This document shows, piece by piece, positions 1 through 6,310 of a DNA stretch of 6,481 nucleotides. Under the pieces are notes generated by a model. The model was given only the letters and a program-made list of their open reading frames with translations, did no database searches and was not told the origin of the DNA. The DNA is taken from contig JAGODA010000182.1 of NCBI GenBank assembly GCA_017998475.1, positions 1-6,481 on the forward strand, written 5' to 3'. How positions within the stretch are numbered: the stretch's first letter is position 1; every line of letters starts with the position of its first letter. The position numbers and the translations under genes are program-made. The stretch is from Spirochaetota bacterium (lineage in GTDB: Bacteria > Spirochaetota > UBA4802 > UBA5368).

Positions 1-167
1 GTCTTGTACCCGCGGTTTTTCCGGGTGCCCGAAAATTCCCGCTCGAGGTTGTACACCACCGCCTTCTCCGAGGACGCCACCATCTCCTTTTTCAGGAAGA
101 GAGAGGTGGGCATCTCGGCGGGAGGGGCGGTCTGTTTTTTGCGCGATGTCGCGTTCTTTCCTTTCAC
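1..167 (-). CDS. 5' part of an unrecognised gene, cut by the left edge
   Basis: The minus strand stays open from the cyclase stop codon to the left edge. The first usable start is GTG at 167-165, giving about 55 residues before the window ends. The translation begins MKGKNATSRKKQTAPP and continues with a charged stretch containing LKKEMVASSEKAVVYNLERE. About 86% of codons from residue 19 on end in G or C, as in the neighbouring real genes, which argues for coding. There is no signal peptide or membrane segment in the visible part; the start is basic and looks cytoplasmic. Only 24 bases separate it from the cyclase stop and both run the same way, so they are probably co-transcribed. No good ribosome binding site precedes the GTG; ATG codons at 113-111 and 83-81 are alternatives. 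I do not recognise the family and the rest of the protein is missing. Confidence 0.5.
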   Translation of the reverse strand, partial: MKGKNATSRKKQTAPPAEMPTSLFLKKEMVASSEKAVVYNLEREFSGTRKNRGYK

Positions 168-191
168 GCCGGTATCCGTTCCGTCACGGGC

Positions 192-2030
192 TTATTTGGA
201 ATCCATGGACCATATGCCGGTCCAGTCCTTCGGGCACTCCGGGGCACAGGTCCTCGACCGGAACACCTCCGCCATGGGGAGCGTGCACCGCTCGAAGAAC
301 CTGGCGGCCTTCTTCCACTTTCCACTGTAATACATCTCCAGTCCCTCGCTGAAGAGCCGGAGCTGGTTCTGCATCTCGCGGTTGATGTCGGTCCTCGGGA
401 TGGGCCAGTAGATTTTCTTGCCCTCGTTCTTTCCCTTCACCCGCACCGTGTCGATCTCCACGAAGCGCATCTTCGCCTCGGGCACGTTCTTCTCGATGTC
501 CTGTTTGATGTAGTCCGAGCAGATGACCGGTATCTTGTAGATGCGGTTGAGGCCCTCCAGGCGGGACGCCGAGTTCACGTTGTCGCCTATCACGGTGTTG
601 GTCATGCGCTCGTGCGAGCCGATATTGCCGTAGAACACCATGCCGCCGTCGATCCCCACGCCCACGTCGATGAGCACCGCCCGGTAGACCCGCTCCTCCT
701 CGGGCGAGAGGGCGCCCTTCTCGGCGACGAGTTTTTCGCGGATGTCGATCATCTGCGCGCGTATCTCCCGCGCGACCTCGTGTATGCGGTAGCCGGTAAG
801 CACCGCCTGGTACGACTTCAGCCGCCCGGCGTCGCCCGGGAAAACCCCGTACACCGCCAGTAGTGCGTCGCCGATGATCGATCCGATGATGCCGTCGTGC
901 CCCAGGATGATGTTGATTACCCTGGTATAATGAAGGTTGAGGAGCGTGATGATCTCGGTGCCCAGCACCTCGGTCATGTTGGTGAAGCTCTTGATGTCCG
1001 AAAAGAGACAGGTGAGCTCCCTGCGGCTGCCCTCCAGGCGGATTTCACGCTCCTCGTAGGCCTTCGAGACGATGTCCCTGTTGGTGAACTTCTGGAAGAT
1101 CGCCAGAAGGTTCCCGATGGTGTTCGAAAGCGAATTGAACGCGACTCCCAGAAAGGTGACGTCGTCGGGCTGCGCGTCCCTGAGGTCGAGAAGGCCGAGC
1201 TTCTTGTCCCGTGTCATGCCGATGATCGATTCGGTCATCCGGCCAACGTAGCGCAGCACGTGCCGCAGGATGGCGACGCCCGCAACCGCGCAGGCAAGCG
1301 TGATGACGATGATGACGATGGTGATGGACCTGAATATCTCCCTGGTGTGGGCGTAGAATTCGTTGAATTCCTCCGCCCGGATCAGGAACGCGTCCCAGTC
1401 GGTATGGTGTTTGTACACGCCGAAGTAACTGTTTCCCGCGATGGTGAAAGTCGTGAATCCCTCGCGCACGCCTTTTTTCAGGCCCTCGTTAAATTCGGCG
1501 AGCGTCTCGCGGTCGGGAAAAACCGAGAGGCGCGCGCCGCGGGAGGCCTGAAGCATAATCGAGCCGTCTTTCCTGACCCCGATAAGCGTGGAGTTCCTGT
1601 TCTGGAACTCCAGTATGGCCTTCTCCTCGATGGTCCGCATGCACCGCTCGAGGCCGCCGCCGGCCATGTACACCTCATGCTGTGTCTTGGCGAATGTATA
1701 GGTGTCCCTGAGGTCCTTCACCAGGTGCTGTTTCATCATCGAGATCATCTCGCCGCGGTACAGCAGAAGGCTTATGTAGTGGGAGGTGAAATTTGACAAA
1801 AGGATGAGAAAGACGAAGATGAGCGTTATCTTCGTCACGATGGGGAATACACGCGTCCCGGCGACCTTCTCGCCGATCAGGTGTCGAAGTGGCGTCTTGA
1901 TCGCTTTTTCCCCCGCTGGAATGGATGTAGAGCGTAGCCGGAACGATCTCCCGCCGGCCGGGGATGTCGGGACCGCTCCCTGTGCGGAACGGGCCGCATT
2001 ATTACCCGCGTACGGTAGAGTATGTTTCAT
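192..2030 (-). CDS. Membrane-bound class III adenylate/guanylate cyclase with extracytoplasmic sensor domain
   Basis: The product makes a cyclic nucleotide from a nucleoside triphosphate in response to a signal outside the membrane. TM1 is at about residues 66-90, an extracytoplasmic region of about 140 residues follows (possibly Cache-like, unproven), TM2 is at about 236-256, a HAMP-like linker at about 257-312, and the catalytic domain at about 335-542. Visible catalytic residues are the metal-binding Asp345 (FSDIKSFT) and Asp388 (IIGDALLAVYG), and Asn486 and Arg490 in VNSASRLEGLN. The purine-recognition pair is Ser384 (usually Lys) and Thr479, so ATP versus GTP preference is open. A short helical TPR-like tail ends the protein (about 555-612). 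The C-terminus is intact, with TAA at 194-192. The start is doubtful: residues 1 to about 55 are rich in R, S, P, A and G, use codons rare in the rest of the gene, and have no ribosome binding site. GTG at 1838 (residue 65) is the main in-frame alternative. The gene is divergent from the LytTR kinase and is probably followed by a co-transcribed gene. Confidence 0.93.
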   Translation of the reverse strand: MKHTLPYAGNNAARSAQGAVPTSPAGGRSFRLRSTSIPAGEKAIKTPLRHLIGEKVAGTRVFPIVTKITLIFVFLILLSNFTSHYISLLLYRGEMISMMKQHLVKDLRDTYTFAKTQHEVYMAGGGLERCMRTIEEKAILEFQNRNSTLIGVRKDGSIMLQASRGARLSVFPDRETLAEFNEGLKKGVREGFTTFTIAGNSYFGVYKHHTDWDAFLIRAEEFNEFYAHTREIFRSITIVIIVITLACAVAGVAILRHVLRYVGRMTESIIGMTRDKKLGLLDLRDAQPDDVTFLGVAFNSLSNTIGNLLAIFQKFTNRDIVSKAYEEREIRLEGSRRELTCLFSDIKSFTNMTEVLGTEIITLLNLHYTRVINIILGHDGIIGSIIGDALLAVYGVFPGDAGRLKSYQAVLTGYRIHEVAREIRAQMIDIREKLVAEKGALSPEEERVYRAVLIDVGVGIDGGMVFYGNIGSHERMTNTVIGDNVNSASRLEGLNRIYKIPVICSDYIKQDIEKNVPEAKMRFVEIDTVRVKGKNEGKKIYWPIPRTDINREMQNQLRLFSEGLEMYYSGKWKKAARFFERCTLPMAEVFRSRTCAPECPKDWTGIWSMDSK

Positions 2031-2040
2031 TTAATGTCAA
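2012..2040 (-). promoter_or_regulatory. Candidate sigma-70-type promoter for the cyclase
   Basis: The minus strand has a perfect TTGACA at 2040-2035. After a 17-base spacer comes TACCGT at 2017-2012, which matches the -10 consensus only at its three most conserved positions (T, A and final T). If this promoter is used, transcription starts near 2005, inside the longest cyclase reading frame. The ATG at 2030 would then not be on the transcript and translation would have to begin further downstream. The -10 is weak, so this is tentative. Confidence 0.35.
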
Positions 2041-2047
2041 TATGCCT

Positions 2048-2076
2048 CGGAACGAGTGGTGCCTGTGGCGGAACGA
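2048..2076 (+). repeat. Direct repeat CGGAACGA with 21-bp period, candidate LytTR operator
   Basis: Two identical 8-base units lie at 2048-2055 and 2069-2076, separated by 13 bases, so they sit two helical turns apart on the same face of DNA. Known LytTR regulators such as AgrA, VirR and ComE bind paired direct repeats of about 9 bases separated by roughly 11-13. The adjacent divergent gene encodes a LytTR domain, so the spacing fits an autoregulatory site. The sequence itself is not a published LytTR consensus that I know of. Confidence 0.4.
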
Positions 2077-2122
2077 ACTGTGCGTCGGCGCCGGTTTTTT
2101 TCTGCTTGCGTTCCGCCACGGG
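2062..2122. repeat. 14-bp inverted repeat with 33-base loop between divergent genes
   Basis: Positions 2062-2075 pair with 2109-2122: an 11-bp perfect core (GTGGCGGAACG against CGTTCCGCCAC) plus two further G-C pairs and one T-G wobble. The core holds one copy of the CGGAACG motif in each arm. The loop contains a GC-rich palindrome (CGGCGCCG, 2086-2093) followed by seven T at 2095-2101. It may be a dyad operator or an RNA hairpin in the kinase leader. The internal palindrome leaves no room for a normal loop, so I do not call a terminator. Confidence 0.5.
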
Positions 2123-2186
2123 ATGAATTCTAAGTTTTTACGTTCTTCAACGCGTGTTCCGTTTTCTCTAACCGAGCGATGAAAGC

Positions 2187-5060
2187 ATGAGACCGAACCC
2201 TCCGATCCGTAAAGGCGCCGACGCGTTCCGTAAGGGCATCTTGTCACTTTTCATCACATGTTGCGTGTGCGCGTGCGGATTTCCGGAGGGAGAAAAACCC
2301 GTTGCCACGAGGGGAATCATCGATCTCAGGGAATGGGATTTCGCGGCGCGCGGACCGATCTCACTCGAGGGGGAATGGGATCTGTGCCGCGAAGAGGGGC
2401 CGGAAACGCGTGACTATGCAAAAGGCGCGAAGAGCGGCGAGTGCGGGCTGGTAAAGGTCCCGGGCCTCTGGAATGACCAGGTGCTCGGGGGTAAACCGCT
2501 CCCCGGGAAGGGCCGCGTCACCTATCGTCTGAGGGTCCTCCGCGGGGCCGATAGAACGGAGCAGGCCCTGGAGGTCCGCGGAGTATATACCGACTATACG
2601 CTCCTCGTCAACGGCGTGCAGGTGGATTTCAGGAGCGCCGCGAAGTCCTCGCCGAAAGAGCGGGGGGACTACTATTTCGTTCACAGCAAACGAATGTCCG
2701 TGCTCCCGCTCCACGAGGGAATTAACGAGATTCTGGTGAGAGTGTCAAACGATCAGTACGCATCCGGCGGGATTCGTCGCGCGCCGCGACTGGCAAACAG
2801 AGACTCGTTCGATCGAAGGACGCACCTGCGAAACGCGCTCGACATGGCCGTCGTGGGTATGCTGCTGTTCGCCTCCGTATATAACATCCTGCTGTTTTTT
2901 TTCCGCAGGCAGGAAAAGGCCCCGCTGTATTTCGGTCTGTTCTGCCTGGTCTTTTCCATCAATATCTTCAATCTCCAGATTCCGCTCCTGTCGGGGCCCC
3001 TGTCGGTATCGAGGAATCCCTATTTGCTGGATTTTATTACGGTCATGGCGAGTCTGCCTCTCTGCGTGCTGACGATCAGATCACTGTTCCCCGATGAATT
3101 CGGAGCGTTCGCGACGCGATTGTTCCTTGTCGCGACAGTCATTCTCATCATCCCGCTTTCCTTCTTCGATTTCAGGACAGCGGAGCTGTTGCTCCGGGTG
3201 TTCTTCGCTGTCTTCGTTATGCTTGTCCTGTATTGCGTGCATGTGTTTATCAAATCCATGCTGAACCGCCGGGACGATGCATTGCCGTTTTTCATCGGCT
3301 TTGTCCCCCTTTTCGCGGGCGGACTCAATGATATACTCTATGCGACATGGGTCTTCGACACGACCCACATAACCCAGTACGGGCTGGTCCTGCTCTGCGT
3401 TTCCACCACCGCGGTAATTTCCCGGAGGTTCTCGCGGGCTCTCGGCTCGGTGGAAAAGCTCTCGGCCGACCTCGTCGAAAAGAACCGCTCGCTCCTGGAA
3501 CTGAACCGTTTGAAGGACCAGTTTCTCGCAGTCACCTCTCACGAGCTCCGAACGCCTCTCCACGGCATGATAGGCCTCTCGGAATCGATGATCGATGGCG
3601 ACGCCGGCGAGCTTCCCCCGAAGGCGCTCGAAAGCCTTTCCCTCATCGCGTCGAGCGGACAACGCCTCGCCGCCATGGTCAACGACCTTCTTGACATGGT
3701 GAGGATGCAGGAGGAGGGGCTCAATCTTGTCTCGAAGAGCGTCGATCTCTACGCTCTCGGGCAGATGGTTGTACGGCTCTCCCTTCCGCTTGTCGGCACA
3801 AAACCTGTAGCGATCGTCAACAATGTGGACCCGGGCTTTCCACGCGTGCGCGCCGACGAGGACCGTATTCATCAGGTGCTGTACAATCTCGTCGGCAACG
3901 CGGTCAAGTTCACCGCGACCGGAAGCGTGGTGCTGTCCGCGCGCCAGGTGCCGGTCGGGGAGGGGCCCGACGCGGACACCGTCGTGGAGATAAGTGTTTC
4001 GGATACGGGGATCGGTGTTCCGGACGAGTACAAAAAGGCGATATTCGAGCCCTACCGGCAGGTGGACGGAAGCGATACGCGCGCGTACGAGGGCACCGGT
4101 CTCGGTCTCGCGATCGCGCGCAGGATCGTCGAGTTGCACGGCGGCACTCTGGCCGTCACCGATCGGGAAGGCGGGGGGGCGGTTTTCTCCTTTACCCTTC
4201 CCGAATCCGTTGACATGGCGGCCAACGATACCGACGGGGTGATCGTGGAGGGTATGAGCGACGCGTCGGCCGGGCTCGAGCAGAACGAGCGCCACGTTTT
4301 CATAGAAGACCGGGGGCGCTTCGAAAACAATCCCGCCATCCTCGTGGTCGATGACGATCCGTTGAATGTCCGCATCGTGCGGAACCATTTTGAATCGAGG
4401 GGATGTGTCGTGAAAACCGCACCCGACGGGCCGCTGGCGCTCGAGATCATCGACGGAGGTTCGCGCGTCGATCTCGTTCTGCTCGACATCATGATGCCGG
4501 TCATGTCGGGATTCGAGGTATGCCGGAGGATTCGCTCCCTCAGAAGCCGGGAAGAGCTTCCCGTTATAATGCTGACCGCGAAGAACATGATGAGCGATAT
4601 CGACGCCGCGTTCGAGGCGGGAGCGAACGATTACGTGGTTAAACCATTCCACATGCGCGAGCTCCACGCGCGCGTGGGGACGATGCTTCGCCTCCGGACT
4701 GTCCGCGATTCGGCGGCCCGGGGAATCACCATCCGCGGCGGGAACAGGACCTATTCGCTCACCTTCGGGGATATCGTCTACATCTCCTCTCATTCAAAAA
4801 GTATCGTCGTTCATACGGGGGAGGGTGATATCGAGGTGCCCGTGCTGCTGAAAGAGATCGTCCACCGGCTCCCGCCGGATATCTTCGTGCGGATACACAA
4901 GAGTCACATCATCAATATCCGGTACGTGCACAGTGTGTCCCACGTGCTGTCCGGCCGCTACAGGGTGCGTCTGAAGGACGAGGACGATACCGAGCTCCCC
5001 GTCGGTCCGTTTTTTCTCGAGGACCTGCGCAAAAAGATGATCGCCGCCGGCAACGGGTAG
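2187..5060 (+). CDS. One-chain hybrid sensor: 7TM-DISM receptor, histidine kinase, receiver, LytTR DNA-binding domain
   Basis: This is a complete phosphorelay in one membrane protein. Residues 1-30 are a signal peptide ending in a lipobox-like VCAC, with Cys30 the likely processed residue. An extracytoplasmic jelly-roll domain of the DISMED2/sugar-binding type lies at about 45-205, and seven membrane segments at about 218-412 (7TMR-DISM). A short coiled coil follows, then HisKA with phospho-accepting His452 (SHELRTPLHG). The ATPase domain has N567/N571, the G1 box DTGIGVP (606-612) and the G2 box GTGLGLAIA (636-644). The receiver (about 716-835) has Asp722-724, phospho-acceptor Asp767 (LLDIMMP), Thr797 and Lys819. 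The LytTR domain (about 846-953) shows FVRIHKSHIIN. All key residues are present, so it should be active. LytTR domains bind promoter DNA, so this one would act while held at the membrane unless cleaved. The ligand is unknown. The ATG at 2187 has a weak ribosome binding site; TTG at 2241 would leave too short an n-region. It is divergent from the cyclase and convergent with the hydrolase. Confidence 0.95.
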   Translation: MRPNPPIRKGADAFRKGILSLFITCCVCACGFPEGEKPVATRGIIDLREWDFAARGPISLEGEWDLCREEGPETRDYAKGAKSGECGLVKVPGLWNDQVLGGKPLPGKGRVTYRLRVLRGADRTEQALEVRGVYTDYTLLVNGVQVDFRSAAKSSPKERGDYYFVHSKRMSVLPLHEGINEILVRVSNDQYASGGIRRAPRLANRDSFDRRTHLRNALDMAVVGMLLFASVYNILLFFFRRQEKAPLYFGLFCLVFSINIFNLQIPLLSGPLSVSRNPYLLDFITVMASLPLCVLTIRSLFPDEFGAFATRLFLVATVILIIPLSFFDFRTAELLLRVFFAVFVMLVLYCVHVFIKSMLNRRDDALPFFIGFVPLFAGGLNDILYATWVFDTTHITQYGLVLLCVSTTAVISRRFSRALGSVEKLSADLVEKNRSLLELNRLKDQFLAVTSHELRTPLHGMIGLSESMIDGDAGELPPKALESLSLIASSGQRLAAMVNDLLDMVRMQEEGLNLVSKSVDLYALGQMVVRLSLPLVGTKPVAIVNNVDPGFPRVRADEDRIHQVLYNLVGNAVKFTATGSVVLSARQVPVGEGPDADTVVEISVSDTGIGVPDEYKKAIFEPYRQVDGSDTRAYEGTGLGLAIARRIVELHGGTLAVTDREGGGAVFSFTLPESVDMAANDTDGVIVEGMSDASAGLEQNERHVFIEDRGRFENNPAILVVDDDPLNVRIVRNHFESRGCVVKTAPDGPLALEIIDGGSRVDLVLLDIMMPVMSGFEVCRRIRSLRSREELPVIMLTAKNMMSDIDAAFEAGANDYVVKPFHMRELHARVGTMLRLRTVRDSAARGITIRGGNRTYSLTFGDIVYISSHSKSIVVHTGEGDIEVPVLLKEIVHRLPPDIFVRIHKSHIINIRYVHSVSHVLSGRYRVRLKDEDDTELPVGPFFLEDLRKKMIAAGNG

Positions 5061-5073
5061 CAAGTCCGTATCG

Positions 5074-5111
5074 CGGGACCGGGTTGCGCGCGTATCTCCC
5101 TTGCGGTCCCG
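5074..5111. terminator. Hairpin 13 bases after the kinase stop, possible terminator
   Basis: CGGGACCG at 5074-5081 and CGGTCCCG at 5104-5111 form a perfect 8-bp stem with a 22-base loop. Three outer pairs, two of them G-T wobbles, extend it to 5071-5114. No T-run follows, so it is not a classical intrinsic terminator; it could protect the 3' end or assist another mode of termination. Confidence 0.35.
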
Positions 5112-5137
5112 TGGCGTATCCGGCATCATCCACTGCT

Positions 5138-5165
5138 GACCACGGCGGTGAGTATCGCCGTGGTC
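5138..5165. terminator. Strong hairpin between convergent genes, likely bidirectional terminator
   Basis: GACCACGGCG at 5138-5147 pairs perfectly with CGCCGTGGTC at 5156-5165 around an 8-base loop, giving a compact GC-rich 10-bp stem. It begins 9 bases after the hydrolase stop on the minus strand and 77 bases after the kinase stop on the plus strand. Its place between convergent genes fits shared termination. Neither side carries a clear T-run, which lowers confidence in intrinsic termination. Confidence 0.5.
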
Positions 5166-5174
5166 GATTCTGTA

Positions 5175-6218
5175 TCACATCCCCGCAAACGCCGTTTTAA
5201 GTTCGGAGGCTATCTCCTCTATCGCCCGCATCGACTGGGGTAACAGCTTCGGCGCCGAAACAAAGGCGTGAATCATTCCCGCATAACGCGAGGCGCGCGC
5301 CCGGCCCCCGGCGTCATTCAGCTTTTTCGCGTATGCCTCGCCCTCGTCGCGAAGGACGTCGAATTCCGCCGTGATGACGAGCGCCGGAGGCAGGTTCGCG
5401 TGGCTTTTGGCAAGGAGCGGCGACGCGTAGGCGTCCGTGCGGTCGCGCCCGTCGGGCAGATACATCGCGATGAACCGCTCGATATTCGCCTTGTTCAGCA
5501 TATACCCGGTGCCGAAGAACCTGTACGAGTCGGTGTCGAGGTTCGCCGCGTCGAGTCCGGGATAGATGAGTGCCTGAAAGGCTATTGAGGGTCCCTTGCG
5601 GTCCCTGGACATAAGGCACACGGCGGCCGCGAGATTTCCCCCCGCGCTGTCGCCGGCCACGGCGATTTTCAACGGATCGGTGTTAAGCGATTTCCCGTTC
5701 GCCTTTACCCACACGAGCGCGGCGTAGGCGTCGTTGACCGCCGCGGGGTAGGGGTGTTCCGGCGCGAGGCGGTAGTCCACCGATACCACAACCGCGCCGC
5801 TCCGATCGGCGATCGCGCGGCACGGCCAGTCGTGCGTGTCGCGATTGCCCTGCACCCAGCCGCCGCCGTGATAGAAGACCACCACGGGAAACGGGCCGTC
5901 CCCCTTCGGCGTGTACACCCGTACCGGCACCGACAGCCCCATGGCCTCGGCATCCATGTCCTTCACCGACGCCATCTCTATCGGCGCTCCGCGGACCGAC
6001 GCGGCCCTTTCGATCAGGCGTTTGCGCGATTCCGCCACCGGCATGTCGACCTCGCGCAGGCTCTTCTCCGGCGCGCCGGTGAGTTTAAGGTAGGCCGCAA
6101 CCCTGTAATCGAGCCGGCCGTGCGGCGTGGCGGTCCAGCTTCGGACGACGAGAAAACCCGTAACGGCGACGAGAACAAGCAGAACGGAAAGACCGACGAG
6201 CACTTTTTTGAGTTTCAT
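5175..6218 (-). CDS. Membrane-anchored alpha/beta hydrolase (hormone-sensitive-lipase family esterase)
   Basis: This is a serine hydrolase of the alpha/beta hydrolase fold-3 (HSL, bacterial lipase family IV) type; such enzymes usually hydrolyse esters of short to medium acids. The oxyanion-hole motif HGGGW is at residues 117-121 and the nucleophile Ser191 in GDSAGGN (189-195). The acid is probably Asp287 (EFDVLRDEG) and the base His317 (GMIHAF). VSVDYRLAPEHPYPAA (145-160) is a hallmark of the family. The family core is about 300 residues; here an extra N-terminal part carries a hydrophobic segment at about 5-26 after a basic MKLKK. There is no lipobox, so it is either a signal anchor or a cleaved signal peptide, and the enzyme should act outside the cytoplasmic membrane. 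The start at 6218 is supported by GGAAGG 8 bases upstream. The substrate cannot be read from the sequence. It appears monocistronic within the window and convergent with the kinase. Confidence 0.95.
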   Translation of the reverse strand: MKLKKVLVGLSVLLVLVAVTGFLVVRSWTATPHGRLDYRVAAYLKLTGAPEKSLREVDMPVAESRKRLIERAASVRGAPIEMASVKDMDAEAMGLSVPVRVYTPKGDGPFPVVVFYHGGGWVQGNRDTHDWPCRAIADRSGAVVVSVDYRLAPEHPYPAAVNDAYAALVWVKANGKSLNTDPLKIAVAGDSAGGNLAAAVCLMSRDRKGPSIAFQALIYPGLDAANLDTDSYRFFGTGYMLNKANIERFIAMYLPDGRDRTDAYASPLLAKSHANLPPALVITAEFDVLRDEGEAYAKKLNDAGGRARASRYAGMIHAFVSAPKLLPQSMRAIEEIASELKTAFAGM

Positions 6219-6226
6219 TACGCAGA

Positions 6227-6232
6227 CCTTCC
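6227..6232 (-). promoter_or_regulatory. Ribosome binding site of the hydrolase
   Basis: GGAAGG on the minus strand, 8 bases ahead of the ATG at 6218, is the best Shine-Dalgarno match I noticed in the window. It fixes the start codon of the hydrolase and makes translational coupling to any upstream frame unnecessary. Confidence 0.65.
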
Positions 6233-6281
6233 ACCATTAATCGGGGCAACAACGCGGCCCGTTTCTTTGACTTCGTGCCGG

Positions 6282-6310
6282 AGTATGGCATAAAGATGAA
6301 TAGAGTTCAC
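6282..6310 (-). promoter_or_regulatory. Weak candidate promoter of the hydrolase
   Basis: The minus strand shows GTGAAC (6310-6305), a 17-base spacer and CATACT (6287-6282), located about 64 bases before the start codon. The matches to TTGACA and TATAAT are 3 of 6 and 4 of 6. The surrounding stretch, including an A/T run at 6312-6323, is clearly richer in A and T than the coding DNA, which fits a promoter zone, but the boxes themselves are weak. Confidence 0.25.

Larger units (their letters stand above)
1939..2230. promoter_or_regulatory. Array of seven CGGAAC/GTTCCG motifs across the divergent intergenic region
   Basis: CGGAAC starts at 1939, 1985, 2048 and 2069, and its reverse complement GTTCCG starts at 2110, 2156 and 2225. 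Six of the seven extend to CGGAACG, and 1939, 2048 and 2069 share the 8-mer CGGAACGA. All copies left of about 2090 point one way and all copies to the right point the other way. By eye I find roughly as many copies in the remaining 6.2 kb as in these 290 bases. The array covers the gap between the cyclase and kinase genes and extends into the doubtful N-terminal coding part of the cyclase and the first codons of the kinase. Inference: binding sites for a regulator, plausibly the LytTR domain encoded next door. Confidence 0.45.

Noticed and set aside
4..330. Plus-strand frame of 108 codons at the left edge
   Set aside because: It lies opposite the cyclase C-terminus and the partial minus-strand gene, both of which have better coding character. 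The translation resembles no family.
897..1796. Plus-strand frame of 299 codons
   Set aside because: It is antisense to the cyclase, whose catalytic motifs are unambiguous. The translation is a charged D/E/V/R-rich shadow typical of GC-rich DNA.
2081..2101. GC palindrome followed by T7 as an intrinsic terminator
   Set aside because: CGGCGCCG is self-complementary without a loop, and the alternative stem is only 3 bp. It is more likely part of the larger inverted repeat.
2179..2190. Micro-frame ATG AAA GCA TGA overlapping the kinase start, as a possible leader peptide
   Set aside because: Three codons with no ribosome binding site; overlap with the real ATG is easily accidental.
3081..4793. 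Minus-strand frame of 570 codons
   Set aside because: It is the antisense shadow of the kinase. It is rich in H, R, D and E, has no domain or signal, and the opposite strand carries all kinase, receiver and LytTR motifs.
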